A stretch of DNA of 64,000 nucleotides from Catellatospora sichuanensis (GCF_007483665.1 NZ_VIQO01000010.1:186001-250000); one strand, 5' to 3'; numbered from the stretch's first letter, positions 33,425 through 42,909 are shown. The notes: generated by a model from the letters alone, not told the origin. Made by a program: numbers and translations.

Positions 33425-33753
33425 CTTCGTCGCTCCCTGAGGTACGCAGTCGTGGGAACACGTGCGTGGATCAATCACGGACACGTTACGCCGAAAGATG
33501 TCGATCATGTGACTCGGGACACTGTGATGTGTCGCATCGCGGCCTTGCCGGGCCCGCTCACCAGCGGTGACACCCATTGCCGAGCCCTTTTCGCGACCTG
33601 CCGCACCGCGCGGGCACGGTGCATGTGAAACGGCTGCTCGTTTCGGGACGCTCAAGCGTCCCGAAACGAGCAGCCGTTTTCCGCACCATGTGCCATCGGC
33701 GGACCTGGACGGTGGCCGTGCTGCGCCCGGTCCGGCCGGGACGGCGCGGCGGA
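33425..33753. other. 329-base region between sdhC and tldE
   Basis: No gene is supported. It contains the sdhCAB promoter region, a 16-bp palindrome GACAC-TGTGAT-GTGTC at 33518-33533 about 95 bases upstream of sdhC (a possible operator), and a very strong hairpin at 33628-33679. Confidence 0.6.
33628..33679 (-). terminator. Perfect 25-bp hairpin downstream of the tldD-tldE operon
   Basis: AAACGGCTGCTCGTTTCGGG continuing ACGCT is followed, after only two bases (CA), by its exact inverse. It lies 75 bases past the tldE stop on the minus strand. The arm has internal repetition of CTGCTCGTTTCGGGACG-type sequence and no U tract. Perfect arms this long are unusual for a simple terminator. Confidence 0.75.
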
Positions 33754-35067
33754 TCAGCCGCTGGCGTTGCCGGTGATGTTCCAGGAGGCCAGGTGCAGGG
33801 CCGGGGCGGTCCACGCGCCGAGGAACACCCGCGACGGCTGAGGCACCGCATCCGCGCCCACGCCGAGCACCGCGCCCGGCCCCAGGGCCTGCGGATAGAG
33901 CTGGGTGAAGCGCATGTTGCGCACCGGCCGGGTGACCTCGCCGCCCTCGATCAGCCAGACGCCGTTGCGGGTCAGGCCGGTGAGTGCCAGCGTGCGCGGG
34001 TCGAGCACCCGGGTGTACCAGAGGTCGGTGATCAGCAGACCGCGTTCGACCCGCGAGGTCATCTCCTCGGCGCTGCTGCCGCCCGGCGCGAAGCCGAGGT
34101 TGTTGAGCATCGGGCCCCAGGCCGCGCTGCCCGCGTGGCCGGTGGAGGCGGCCCCGGACACCGCGGCGGTGCGCCGGTCGTGCGCCAGCGCCGTGGTGAT
34201 CCCCTTCTCCACCAGCGCGAGCCGGGTACGCGGGGTGCCCTCGCCGTCGAACGGCTCACGCGGGTCGTCGTACAGGCTGATCGCCTCGTCGAACTGCGCC
34301 GCGCCCAGCTCGGCGAACGAGCGCCGTTCCTGCACCGCCTTGGCGTTGAAGCCGAACAGGGCGAAGTTGGTGAGCAGGTCCGCCACGGCCTCCGGTTCGA
34401 GGATCACCTCGTACCGGCCCGGTGGCAACTCCACCGGGTCGGCCTGTGACCGGGCCTTGGCCGCGGCGCGGGTGCCCAGCGCCGCACCGTCCAGGTCGGA
34501 CAGGCGCACGCTGGAGCGGCGGGCCACCCCGTCCGCACCGGCGTCACGCGCGATGCCGTCCAGCTCCGCGGTCGTGGCCTGCGCGGACAGCGACTGACCC
34601 GCGGAGTTGCGGTACGCCCCGGACCAGTGGCCGGTCTGGCAGTAGCCGGCCGTCTCCAGGCCGCCCGCCGCGTCGACGAAGTCCCGCACCCGCGCTGCCC
34701 GGTCGTCGGGGGAGGCGTTCCGGGTCGCTTCGTCCACCACGCCGGACAGGGCGAGCGGCGACGGCGGGGCCAGGCCGGGCCAGCCCGGATCGCGGGGGGC
34801 CGAGCGAACCGCGGCGGCGGTCCGCGCCACCAGCGAGGTCAGCCCTTCCGGGCCGGTCAGCGTGGTGGTCGTGGTGACCGTACGGCCGTCGAGGTGGGCG
34901 CGCAGCCGCACGGTGACGGTGTCCTCGGCGACGTTCTGGTGGATGCGCGAGTTCGCGAACCGGGTCAGCGCCCGGTGCACCGCGTCCGCGGTGACGTCCA
35001 CCTCGGCCCCGGGCAGTGCCCGCACCGCGAGCTCGAGCACCTGCTCAGCAGTGGTGGTGACACTCAT
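33754..35067 (-). CDS. tldE: TldE/PmbA-family metalloprotease subunit
   Basis: The 437-residue protein belongs to the PmbA/TldE family (VHRALTRFANSRIHQNVAED at the N-terminus, GRYEVILEPEAVADLL in the middle, the C-terminal GLLITDLWYTRVLDPRTLALTGLTRNG in pieces). TldE lacks its own HExxxH motif and pairs with TldD to form a zinc protease that threads and cleaves unfolded peptides, including RiPP leader peptides and antitoxins. Its ATG overlaps the tldD stop (ATGA). No RiPP precursor was found nearby. Confidence 0.9.
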   Translation of the reverse strand: MSVTTTAEQVLELAVRALPGAEVDVTADAVHRALTRFANSRIHQNVAEDTVTVRLRAHLDGRTVTTTTTLTGPEGLTSLVARTAAAVRSAPRDPGWPGLAPPSPLALSGVVDEATRNASPDDRAARVRDFVDAAGGLETAGYCQTGHWSGAYRNSAGQSLSAQATTAELDGIARDAGADGVARRSSVRLSDLDGAALGTRAAAKARSQADPVELPPGRYEVILEPEAVADLLTNFALFGFNAKAVQERRSFAELGAAQFDEAISLYDDPREPFDGEGTPRTRLALVEKGITTALAHDRRTAAVSGAASTGHAGSAAWGPMLNNLGFAPGGSSAEEMTSRVERGLLITDLWYTRVLDPRTLALTGLTRNGVWLIEGGEVTRPVRNMRFTQLYPQALGPGAVLGVGADAVPQPSRVFLGAWTAPALHLASWNITGNASG

Positions 35068-36500
35068 GCCCGCACCCCCACTCGCACGTTCTGGAAGCGG
35101 GCCGGGGCGGACGGGTGGCCGGTGTGGCCGACCTGCGTCGGCTGGCCCTTGCCGCAGTTCGGCGTGCCCCAGTATTCGATCTCGCTGGACAGCATGTCCA
35201 TCGACTGCCAGAACTTCGGCCCGATCCCGGTGTACGTGGGATTGCGCAGCATCCGGCCCTTCTTCCCGTTCTTCACCTCGTACGCGATCTCGCAGCCGAA
35301 CTGGAAGTTGAGCCGCTTGTCGTCGATGGACCAGGAACGGTTGTTCTCCATGAACACGCCGTCGTCGGTCTCGGCGATGATCTGCTCCAGGGTGTGCGGG
35401 CCGGGTTCCAGCCCGACGTTGGTCATCCGCACCATGGGCAGCCGGGCCCAGCCGTCGGCCCGTACGCTGCCGCCGTAGTCGAGCCCGGCCAGGGCCGCCG
35501 AGTCGCGCCCGGCCAGCACGCCGACCCATACCCCGTCCTTGACGGCGTAGCGCTTGGCCGCGGGGGTGCCCTCGTCGTCGAAGCCGAAGCTGCCCAGCGC
35601 GCCGGGCAGGGTCGGGTCGATGGTGATGTTCATCAGCTCCGAGCCGTAGCGCAGCGAGCCAAGCTGGGACAGGTCCAGCCAGGAGGTGCCGGCGAAGGCG
35701 GCCTCCCAGCCGAGGATCCGGTCCAGCTCGATGGCGTGCCCGACGGACTCGTGGATCTGCAGGAACAGCTGCTCGCCGCCGAGGATCAGCGCGGTCTCGC
35801 CGCTCGGGCATGTGGGCGCGGACAGCAGTGCCCGCGACTCGTCGGCCAGGCGCGGCGCGTGGGCGAGCAGGTCCAGGCCCTGCACGAGTTCCCAGCCGCG
35901 GGTGCCGTACTGGCCGCGGGCGGCGGGGTAGGAGCGCACCTGCGTCTCGCCCTCGCCGATCGCGGTGGCCTGGATGCCCGCCCCGCACTCGCGTACGTGC
36001 TGGTCGATGCGGTGGCCTTCGCTGGAGACGAACCACTTGCGGGTGTCCCAGACCTGGTACACCCCGGTGGCCTGGTCCGCGCCGTGCTCGACCATGGTCT
36101 TGGTGGCGTGCGTGAGCAGGTCACCCTTGTCGGACAGCGGCACGGCGAGCGGGTCGATCAGGCATTCGCTGGCCCAGGTCGCGGTGCTGGCCGTCGTCGG
36201 GACCAGGTCGACGCCCGGCCCGGCGACCCGGGCGCTGGCCTTGGCGATGGCCGTGGCGCGGGCGCCGGCCAGCCGGGCCGCGCTGTCGGACAGGTCCGGT
36301 ACTGCGTAGAAGCCCCAGCTGGAGCCGACGAGTGCGCGTACGCCGAGGCCGGCGGACTCGTCCGAGTTCAGGTCCTCGACCTCGCCGTTGCGGGCCTCCA
36401 TGGACTCGTATCGCTTGTGCATCACCCGCGCGTCGGCGTAACGCGCGCCCGCGTCCAGGGCCGCCGCCACCGCCGCCTCCGCGACGTCGAAAAAGCTCAT
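35064..36500 (-). CDS. tldD: TldD-family zinc metalloprotease
   Basis: ATG 36500 gives 478 residues. The zinc motif HESVGHAIELDR (HExxxH) is near residue 250. The C-terminal NNRSWSIDDKRLNFQFGCEI region is typical and carries glycines and Asp near the third ligand region. With TldE it forms the heterodimeric protease. First gene of the operon; upstream is a 324-base region shared with the divergent opp operon. Confidence 0.92.
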   Translation of the reverse strand: MSFFDVAEAAVAAALDAGARYADARVMHKRYESMEARNGEVEDLNSDESAGLGVRALVGSSWGFYAVPDLSDSAARLAGARATAIAKASARVAGPGVDLVPTTASTATWASECLIDPLAVPLSDKGDLLTHATKTMVEHGADQATGVYQVWDTRKWFVSSEGHRIDQHVRECGAGIQATAIGEGETQVRSYPAARGQYGTRGWELVQGLDLLAHAPRLADESRALLSAPTCPSGETALILGGEQLFLQIHESVGHAIELDRILGWEAAFAGTSWLDLSQLGSLRYGSELMNITIDPTLPGALGSFGFDDEGTPAAKRYAVKDGVWVGVLAGRDSAALAGLDYGGSVRADGWARLPMVRMTNVGLEPGPHTLEQIIAETDDGVFMENNRSWSIDDKRLNFQFGCEIAYEVKNGKKGRMLRNPTYTGIGPKFWQSMDMLSSEIEYWGTPNCGKGQPTQVGHTGHPSAPARFQNVRVGVRA

Positions 36501-36824
36501 GATCGCCACCCTAGTCCGAGAGCGACCGGTCCGACGCCCCTGCGTCGTGATCGCCCGGATCGCCGCGATGCGCACTGTTCACCGGATCCGCGTCGATCGA
36601 CCTGCGCACACGCTGCCCGCACGGTCCGCGTCGATCGTCGGCCTTGCCTGGCAATCAGGCGAATCATGAGCACTCTTCGGCGCATGTGCCAGGCAATTCG
36701 GGCGATCGGAAGGGGGGCGTTAGCCAGTTGTTACGTAGCGCGTCTGTTGCCGACACGCCGGGGTCCGTTACCTTTTGGCCGACGAGTATGAAAGTTTTCT
36801 TCATCGGCAGGGACGGGAGCGGCA
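36501..36824. other. 324-base divergent intergenic region between tldD and oppD
   Basis: No gene is supported. It contains repeat B3 (36631-36710) and presumably two divergent promoters. A relatively AT-rich stretch at 36722-36805 (GTTACGTAGCG, CCGTTACCTTTTGG, ATGAAAGTTTTCTTCAT) lies just before oppD; the last element is a small inverted repeat. Confidence 0.5.
36631..36710 (+). repeat. Intergenic palindromic repeat, family B copy 3
   Basis: Arms CGATCGTCGGCCTTGCCTGGCA and TGCCAGGCAATTCGGGCGATCG are inverted with few mismatches. The loop (CATGAGCACTCTTCGGCGCATG) has diverged from copies 1 and 2, so the arms, not the loop, are what is conserved. Confidence 0.75.
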
Positions 36825-37874
36825 ATGACGCACGATGCTGCAAGCCCCCCGTATCTGCAGGTCGACGACCTGCGGGTGCGCTTCAGCACCGCGGACGGCG
36901 AGGTCCGCGCGGTGGACGGGGTGAGCTTCGGCCTCCAGAGAGGGCGGACGCTCGGCATCGTCGGCGAGTCCGGCTCAGGCAAGAGCGTGACGAGTTTAGC
37001 GGTGATGGGGCTGCACGATCCGGCCCGCACCCGGATCACCGGCGCGATCAAGCTGGGCGGCCGGGACCTGGTCGGGCTGTCCGACGGCGAGATGCGCAAG
37101 CTGCGCGGCCGGGACGTCGCCATGATCTTCCAGGACCCGCTGTCCGCGCTGCACCCGTTCTACACGGTCGGCCGGCAGCTGGTGGAGGGATACCGCACGC
37201 ACCATGCCGGCGCGTCGAAGGCGCAGGCCAGGCAGCGCGCGCTGGACATGCTCGACCGGGTGGGCATCCCGCAACCGGACCGGCGCTTCAGCCAGTACCC
37301 GCACGAGTTCTCCGGTGGCATGCGCCAGCGCGTGATGATCGCGATGTCGCTGATGAACGACCCGGCGCTGCTCATCGCCGACGAGCCGACCACGGCGCTC
37401 GACGTGACCGTGCAGGCGCAGATCCTCGACCTGCTCGCCGACCTGCAGCGCGAGTTCCACAGCGCGATCATCCTGATCACCCATGACCTGGGCGTGGTCA
37501 GCCAGGTCGCCGACGAGGTCCTGGTCATGTACGGCGGCCGGGCCGTCGAGCACGGCACGGTGGCGCAGGTGATGCGCGGCCCGCAGCACCCGTACACGTG
37601 GGGCCTGCTGGCCAGCATCCCGAGCCTGCACGGCGACCCGGAGGTCGACCTCAAGCCGATCAAGGGCAACCCGCCGAGTCTCATCAACGTGCCGAGCGGC
37701 TGCGCGTTCCACCCCCGCTGCGCGTACGCGATGAAGCCCGAGCCCTGCGCGGCGCAGGTGCCGCAGCTGCTCGCGGTGCAGGCCGACGGGCACCGAGTGG
37801 CCTGCCACCTGCCCGAGCCGCAGCGCATCAGCACCTATACCGACGAGATCGCGCACGTGGGGGTGGCCCAGTGA
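36825..37874 (+). CDS. oppD: Oligopeptide ABC transporter ATP-binding protein
   Basis: The 349-residue protein has Walker A GESGSGKS, signature FSGGMRQR, Walker [10 protein letters not shown] and the H-loop [12 protein letters not shown]. The C-terminal oligopeptide/dipeptide domain contains [16 protein letters not shown], cysteines that hold a [4Fe-4S] cluster in related DppD/OppD subunits. It powers peptide or nickel uptake with OppF. The stop overlaps the oppF GTG (GTGA). Confidence 0.9.
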   Translation: MTHDAASPPYLQVDDLRVRFSTADGEVRAVDGVSFGLQRGRTLGIVGESGSGKSVTSLAVMGLHDPARTRITGAIKLGGRDLVGLSDGEMRKLRGRDVAMIFQDPLSALHPFYTVGRQLVEGYRTHHAGASKAQARQRALDMLDRVGIPQPDRRFSQYPHEFSGGMRQRVMIAMSLMNDPALLIADEPTTALDVTVQAQILDLLADLQREFHSAIILITHDLGVVSQVADEVLVMYGGRAVEHGTVAQVMRGPQHPYTWGLLASIPSLHGDPEVDLKPIKGNPPSLINVPSGCAFHPRCAYAMKPEPCAAQVPQLLAVQADGHRVACHLPEPQRISTYTDEIAHVGVAQ

Positions 37875-38884
37875 GTGAAGCCTTGCTGAGGGTGCGGGGG
37901 CTGACCAAGCACTTCGCGGTACGCCAGGGCGCGACCGGGGCGAAGGCCTCGGTGCGCGCCGTCGACGGGCTCGACTTCGACGTGCACGCGGGCGAGACGC
38001 TGGGCCTGGTCGGGGAGTCGGGCTGCGGCAAGACCACCACCGGCCGGATGCTGGTACGCCTGCTGGAGCCGACCGCCGGCAGCATCGAGTTCCAGGGGCG
38101 CGACATCACCACGCTGGGCCGCCGGGCGATGCGCCCGCTGCGGCAGGACCTGCAGATCATCTTCCAGGACCCGTACTCGTCGCTGAACCCGAGGCACACC
38201 GTCGGCAAGATCGTGGCGATGCCGCTGGAGGTCAACGGAATCAAGCCGGCGGGCGGCGTGAAGCAGCGGGTGCAGGAGCTGCTGGAGCTGGTCGGGCTCA
38301 ACCCCGAGCACTACAACCGCTTCCCGCACGAGTTCTCCGGAGGCCAGCGCCAGCGCATCGGCATCGCGCGGGCGCTCGCGCTGCGCCCAAAGCTCATCGT
38401 CGCCGACGAGCCGGTCTCGGCGTTGGACGTGTCGATCCAGGCGCAGGTGGTGAACCTGCTGCGGGACCTGCAGCGGGAGCTGGACCTCGCCTTCGTGTTC
38501 ATCGCGCACGACCTGGCGATCGTGCGCCATTTCAGCCGCCGGGTCGCCGTGATGTACCTGGGCAAGGTCGTCGAGATCGGCGACCGGGCCGACATCTACG
38601 AGCGGCCGCGGCACCCGTACACCCGGGCACTGCTGTCGGCGGTGCCGGACGTGGCCGCGTTCGGCGAGCAGCGGCAGCGGATCCGGCTCACCGGCGACGT
38701 GCCGACCCCGCTGAACCCGCCGTCCGGCTGCCGGTTCCGTACCCGCTGCTGGAAGGCCCAGGACGTGTGCGCGACCGAGGAGCCGCCGCTGGTCGCCCGC
38801 GAAGGCAGCGCGCAGCAGGTGGCCTGCCACTTCCCGGAAGCGGTCGGCGTCGTGAACGAGCACGTGAGCGAGGTGGCAGCATGA
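37871..38884 (+). CDS. oppF: Oligopeptide ABC transporter ATP-binding protein
   Basis: GTG 37871 gives 337 residues with Walker [26 protein letters not shown], signature [15 protein letters not shown], Walker [14 protein letters not shown] and the C-terminal cysteine motif [14 protein letters not shown]. It pairs with OppD. Its TGA (38882-38884) overlaps the ATG of a 23-codon micro-ORF, which in turn overlaps oppC, so all are translationally linked. Confidence 0.9.
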   Translation: MSEALLRVRGLTKHFAVRQGATGAKASVRAVDGLDFDVHAGETLGLVGESGCGKTTTGRMLVRLLEPTAGSIEFQGRDITTLGRRAMRPLRQDLQIIFQDPYSSLNPRHTVGKIVAMPLEVNGIKPAGGVKQRVQELLELVGLNPEHYNRFPHEFSGGQRQRIGIARALALRPKLIVADEPVSALDVSIQAQVVNLLRDLQRELDLAFVFIAHDLAIVRHFSRRVAVMYLGKVVEIGDRADIYERPRHPYTRALLSAVPDVAAFGEQRQRIRLTGDVPTPLNPPSGCRFRTRCWKAQDVCATEEPPLVAREGSAQQVACHFPEAVGVVNEHVSEVAA

Positions 38885-38952
38885 GCGAACGTCGTGAGCG
38901 AATCATGAACGTCCTCGATGCCGCCGACGAGCGCCGCGAGGAGAAGGCATGA
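38881..38952 (+). CDS. 23-residue micro-ORF between oppF and oppC
   Basis: ATG 38881 overlaps the oppF stop as ATGA and its own TGA (38950-38952) overlaps the oppC start as ATGA. The peptide starts MSERRERIM and ends [10 protein letters not shown]: the same length and pattern as the micro-ORF at 7056. Its GAGGAG codons form the oppC ribosome-binding site. The insertion of this exact unit inside a well-conserved operon, in perfect register at both ends, is the best evidence that the unit is a mobile or duplicated coupling cassette. Peptide function unknown. Confidence 0.6.
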   Translation: MSERRERIMNVLDAADERREEKA

Positions 38953-39950
38953 GCCTGTCGCAGATCGGGACGGACGCCGCGGGCGTCGACGCGACCGCGG
39001 TGCCGGTCGCGCCGCAGCCCGGCATGGTGGGCCGCTCTCCCGGCCGGCTGGCCTGGGCCCGGCTGCGGGCCAACCGCACCGCGATGGTCAGCGGCTGGAT
39101 CATGCTGTTCTTCATCGTGCTCGGACTGGCCGCGCCACTGATCGAGCTGCTGTACGGCATCAGCCCGTTCGAGCAGTTCCAGGACAAGATCGCCAACAAC
39201 AGCCTGCCGCTGGGTTACTTCGGCGGCGTCTCCGGCGAGCACTGGTTCGGCCTGGAGCCGCAGCTGGGCCGGGACATCTTCATCCGGCTGGTGTACGGCC
39301 TGCGCACCTCGCTGTTCATCGCGACCTCGGCCGCGCTGCTGACCACGGCGCTCGGCATCGTGCTGGGCATCGTCTCCGGCTACCTGGGCGGCTGGATCGA
39401 CGGGGTGATCAGCTGGGTCATCGACTTCGCGCTGGCGCTGCCGTTCCTCATCTTCGCGCTGGCGATCATGCCGACGGTGACCGCGCGCTTCTACGGGCCG
39501 CGTGACGAGATCCCGGTGCCGTTCCGGATCGGGGTGATGATCTTCCTGTTCGCGCTGTTCGGCTGGACCGGCACGGCCCGGCTGGTACGCGGTCAGGTGA
39601 TCTCGCTGCGCGAGCGGGAGTTCGTCGAGGCGGCCCGCGCCAGCGGCGCCGGCCTGTTCCACATCCTGTTCCGCCAGCTGCTGCCCAACCTGTGGGCGCC
39701 GATCCTGGTGTCGTTCTCGCTGGCGGTGCCGGGCTACATCACCGGCGAGGCGGCGCTGTCCTTCCTGGGCATCGGCGTCGTCGACCCGACCCCGGACTTC
39801 GGCGTGATGATCAACAAGAGCCTGAGCTACGCGCAGACCGATCCGGCCTACCTCATCTTCCCGGGCGTGGTGATCTTCCTGCTGGTGCTGGCGTTCAACC
39901 TGTTCGGCGACGGCCTGCGCGACGCGCTCGACCCCAAGTCGTCCCGGTAG
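38949..39950 (+). CDS. oppC: Oligopeptide ABC transporter permease
   Basis: The 333-residue protein has an N-terminal cytoplasmic segment and about six transmembrane helices. The permease EAA-like loop REREFVEAARASGAGLFHILFRQLLPN contacts the ATPases. It forms the membrane channel with OppB. The start ATG overlaps the micro-ORF stop. The 30-residue N-terminal tail ([20 protein letters not shown]) is typical of OppC/DppC. Confidence 0.9.
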   Translation: MSLSQIGTDAAGVDATAVPVAPQPGMVGRSPGRLAWARLRANRTAMVSGWIMLFFIVLGLAAPLIELLYGISPFEQFQDKIANNSLPLGYFGGVSGEHWFGLEPQLGRDIFIRLVYGLRTSLFIATSAALLTTALGIVLGIVSGYLGGWIDGVISWVIDFALALPFLIFALAIMPTVTARFYGPRDEIPVPFRIGVMIFLFALFGWTGTARLVRGQVISLREREFVEAARASGAGLFHILFRQLLPNLWAPILVSFSLAVPGYITGEAALSFLGIGVVDPTPDFGVMINKSLSYAQTDPAYLIFPGVVIFLLVLAFNLFGDGLRDALDPKSSR

Positions 39951-39960
39951 GAGGCACGAG

Positions 39961-40947
39961 ATGCTGCGATTCCTGATCAAGCGCCTGCTGCTCGGCACGC
40001 TGACGATGTTCGCCGTCAGCCTGGTCGCCTTCGGCATGTTCTTCATGCTGCCCCGCGACGCCGTGGCCACCATGTGCGTGAAGAACTGCAACCCCGAGCG
40101 GCTGGAGCGGGTGCGTGTCGAACTGGGACTGAAGGATCCGCTGATCGACCAGTACACCGGCTACATGAAGGGCATCTTCGTGGGCCGGGACCTGGGCAGC
40201 GCGCAGGGCGGCTTCTGCGATGCGCCGTGCCTGGGCTACTCGTACACCAGCAGCGAGGAGGTCTCCGACATCTTCGCCCGGGTCCTCCCGGTGACCTTGA
40301 GCATCGTCATCCCGGCGTCGGTGCTGTGGCTGGGGCTGGGCATCGGCCTGGGCATGATCTCGGCGCTGCGGCGCGGCACCGTCTTCGACCGGCTGGCCAT
40401 CGGCTTCTCGCTGACCGGCGCGTCCATGCAGCTCTACTTCGTGGGCGGCATGCTGATGATCATCTTCGTGTACACGCTGAAGATCCTGCCGGTGCCGCAC
40501 TACACCTCGCTGTGGGACGACCCGCTGGACTGGGCGAGCGGGCTGGTGCTGGCCTGGGTGGCGCTGGCCTTCCTGTTCTCCGCGGTCTACGCCCGGCTGT
40601 CGCGGGCGCAGATGCTGGAGACCCTCGCCGAGGACTTCGTGCGCACCGCGCGGGCGAAGGGCCTGAGCAAATCGCGGGCGTACGGGCGGCACGCGCTGCG
40701 CGCCGCGATCACCCCGATCGTGACCATCGCCGGCCTGGACATCGGCGGCGCGCTCGGCGGCACCGTGATCACCGAGACCACCTTCGGCATCCAGGGCCTG
40801 GGCCGCACCGCCGTGGAGGCGGTCCGCCTCGGCGACCTTCCGACGATCATGGCGACCGTGCTCATCTCGGCGGTCTTCATCGTCGTCGCCAACATCGTGG
40901 TCGACCTGCTGTACGCGGTCATCGACCCGCGGGTGCGGCTCAGCTAG
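39961..40947 (+). CDS. oppB: Oligopeptide ABC transporter permease
   Basis: ATG 39961 follows GGAGGC by seven bases. The 328-residue protein starts LRFLIKRLLLGTLTMFAVS, the OppB N-terminal helix, and has the permease loop ETLAEDFVRTARAKGLSKSR. A short loop with cysteines (MCVKNCNPERL and GFCDAPCLGY) is placed outside the membrane and is uncommon. It partners OppC; the solute-binding protein gene follows after 95 bases. Confidence 0.9.
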   Translation: MLRFLIKRLLLGTLTMFAVSLVAFGMFFMLPRDAVATMCVKNCNPERLERVRVELGLKDPLIDQYTGYMKGIFVGRDLGSAQGGFCDAPCLGYSYTSSEEVSDIFARVLPVTLSIVIPASVLWLGLGIGLGMISALRRGTVFDRLAIGFSLTGASMQLYFVGGMLMIIFVYTLKILPVPHYTSLWDDPLDWASGLVLAWVALAFLFSAVYARLSRAQMLETLAEDFVRTARAKGLSKSRAYGRHALRAAITPIVTIAGLDIGGALGGTVITETTFGIQGLGRTAVEAVRLGDLPTIMATVLISAVFIVVANIVVDLLYAVIDPRVRLS

Positions 40948-41042
40948 CGCTCCCGCCGCCGTATCGAAGGGTATGGCGAAATCTATCAATCACTGCTACA
41001 CATTTCGTAAGTTTCCTTCACACCACCGGCACGGGAGTGAAT
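40948..41042 (+). promoter_or_regulatory. AT-rich leader between oppB and oppA
   Basis: The stretch near 40975-41020 (GGCGAAATCTATCAATCACT, CATTTCGTAAGTTTCC) is much more AT-rich than its surroundings, suggesting a separate promoter that boosts the binding protein over the membrane subunits. GGGAGTGAAT forms the oppA ribosome-binding site. Confidence 0.4.
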
Positions 41043-42773
41043 ATGAGATCCAGAGCGATACTGGCAGCGGGAGGCGTGCTCGCGCTGACCGTGGCCCTGG
41101 GCGCGTGCAGCGAGAACAAGAACACCGACAGCGACGTCGACACCGACCGCGTGGCCTCCGGCGCGATCGCGACCGACCCCAAGGACTCGATGGGTCCGGC
41201 CAAGGCGGTCGAGGGCGCGGCCAAGGGCGGCACGTTCACCGTGATCCGCCAGACGAAGATCTCGCACATGGACCCGCAGCGGGTCTACTCGTTCGTGGGT
41301 CTCAACACCGCCCCGCTCTACGCCCGCTTCCTGACCACGTGGAAGGACGACGGCAAGGGCAACGTGACCCTCGTCGGCGACCTCGCGGAGACGCCGGGCG
41401 TCAACGTCAACAAGGACTGCAAGGTCTGGGAATTCAAGATCAAGGACGGGGTGAAGTTCGAGGACGGCAGCGCGATCACCTCCAAGGAGGTCGCGTACGG
41501 CATCGCCCGCTCGTTCGACCCCGACCTGGCCGGCGGCCCGACCTACATCCAGGAGTGGCTGGCCAACGACGCGGCCTTCGACACCAAGTGGGACTTCAAG
41601 GCCAACAAGACCTCGCTGCCCCCGGGTCTGACCACCCCGGACGCCAAGACGCTGCGCTTCGAGTTCGCCAAGCCGCACTGCGACCTGCCGTTCGCGGCCT
41701 CGCTGCCGGCCACCGCGCCGCTGCCGCCGGCCAAGGACACCGGCGTCGAGCTGGACAACAAGCCGTTCTCGTCCGGCCCGTACAAGCTGGTCAAGAACAC
41801 GGTCGGCGTGGAGATGCTGTTCGAGCGCAACGAGCACTGGGACGCCAACACCGACCCGGTGCGCAACGCGTACCCGGACAAGTTCGTCTACAAGTTCGGC
41901 CCGAACGCCGAGGCGCAGACCAACCGCCTCATCGCCGACGGCGCCGAGGACCAGGCCACGCTCGGCTGGAACGGTGTCGACTCCTCGCTGGTGGCCAAGG
42001 TCGCCGGTGACGCCGGGCTGATGGGCCGCACCCTGCGTGAGCCGACCCCGAGCGCGTGGCGGCTGTCCATCAACACCCAGCGGGTGCCGGACCTGTCGGT
42101 CCGCCAGGCGCTGAACTACGCCATCGACCGGTCCGGCATGGTCAAGGCCGCCGGCGGCGACCTGAAGGTTGCCCCGCTGACCACCCTGATGCCGCCGTCG
42201 ACGCTCGGCTTCAAGAAGTTCGACGCCTACCCGGCCGACATCGAGAAGGCCAAGTCCACGCTGGCGGGCAAGACCCCCGAGCTGGTGCTGGTAATCGGCG
42301 ACGACTCGGGCGCGCAGGAGCTGGGCACCCAGGTGAAGAACGACCTGGAGAAGGCCGGCTTCAAGATCACGATCAAGGTCATCCCGGCGGACAGCAAGCT
42401 GGACGAGACCAAGAAGAAGGACAACCCCTGGGACCTGTACCTGGACTCCTGGGCGGCGGACTGGCCGAGCGGCGCCGCGCTCCTGCCGGTGCTCTTCGAC
42501 GGTCGCACCATCAAGGCTGAGGGCAACAGCAACACGTCCTACATCAACAACGACGCGATCAACGCCGAGTTCGACCGCGTGCTGGCCCTCGACCCGGCCG
42601 CTCAGGCGCCCGAGTGGGCCAAGCTGGACGAGCGGATCATGAAGGAGCTGGCCCCGGCGGTCCCGCTCTACGCGGACGTCATGTTCGTGATGCACGGCTC
42701 GAAGGTCGGTGGCGTCTACATCGACAGCATCTTCGGCTACCCCGCCTTCACCCGCGCCTTCGTCAAGCAGTAA
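41043..42773 (+). CDS. oppA: Oligopeptide ABC transporter solute-binding lipoprotein
   Basis: The 576-residue protein has a lipoprotein signal (RSRAILAAGGVLALTVALGAC) with the lipidated Cys at residue 21, then an acidic linker and an SBP_bac_5 domain (family 5). Landmarks are WEFKIKDGVKFEDGSAITSK, FSSGPYKLVKN and PDLSVRQALNYAIDRSGMV. It captures peptides outside the membrane and delivers them to OppBC. The ligand class (oligo- versus dipeptide or other) cannot be read directly. Confidence 0.9.
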   Translation: MRSRAILAAGGVLALTVALGACSENKNTDSDVDTDRVASGAIATDPKDSMGPAKAVEGAAKGGTFTVIRQTKISHMDPQRVYSFVGLNTAPLYARFLTTWKDDGKGNVTLVGDLAETPGVNVNKDCKVWEFKIKDGVKFEDGSAITSKEVAYGIARSFDPDLAGGPTYIQEWLANDAAFDTKWDFKANKTSLPPGLTTPDAKTLRFEFAKPHCDLPFAASLPATAPLPPAKDTGVELDNKPFSSGPYKLVKNTVGVEMLFERNEHWDANTDPVRNAYPDKFVYKFGPNAEAQTNRLIADGAEDQATLGWNGVDSSLVAKVAGDAGLMGRTLREPTPSAWRLSINTQRVPDLSVRQALNYAIDRSGMVKAAGGDLKVAPLTTLMPPSTLGFKKFDAYPADIEKAKSTLAGKTPELVLVIGDDSGAQELGTQVKNDLEKAGFKITIKVIPADSKLDETKKKDNPWDLYLDSWAADWPSGAALLPVLFDGRTIKAEGNSNTSYINNDAINAEFDRVLALDPAAQAPEWAKLDERIMKELAPAVPLYADVMFVMHGSKVGGVYIDSIFGYPAFTRAFVKQ

Positions 42774-42791
42774 CCGCAACCCTGCTCCACC

Positions 42792-42822
42792 GGGGCGGCA
42801 CCCTTCGGGGTGCCGCCCCTTC
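42792..42822 (+). terminator. Strong intrinsic-type terminator of the opp operon
   Basis: GGGGCGGCACC and GGTGCCGCCCC form a perfect stem around a CTTCG-type tetraloop-like centre, 18 bases after the oppA stop. Confidence 0.85.
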
Positions 42823-42844
42823 GCGTCGTGGCCGCCGCCAGGTC

Positions 42845-42909
42845 AAGATCGCTGTTTCGTGCCAAGATCTGCGGTCTGACCTCACCTTCCGACCTGAAAC
42901 GGCGATCTT
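42845..42909 (+). repeat. Intergenic imperfect palindrome (unique here)
   Basis: AAGATCGCTGTTTCGTG is inverted as CCTGAAACGGCGATCTT, with a further AAGATC and CTGACCTCACC in the loop. Together with the terminator it fills most of the 303-base gap between oppA and the next gene; I see no gene in the gap. Confidence 0.6.

Noticed and set aside
30800-33628. A 942-codon open frame on the plus strand opposite sdhA and sdhC
   Set aside because: It is antisense to well-conserved sdh genes; its translation is His/Arg/Gly/Val-rich without domains, as expected from the high-GC complementary frame.
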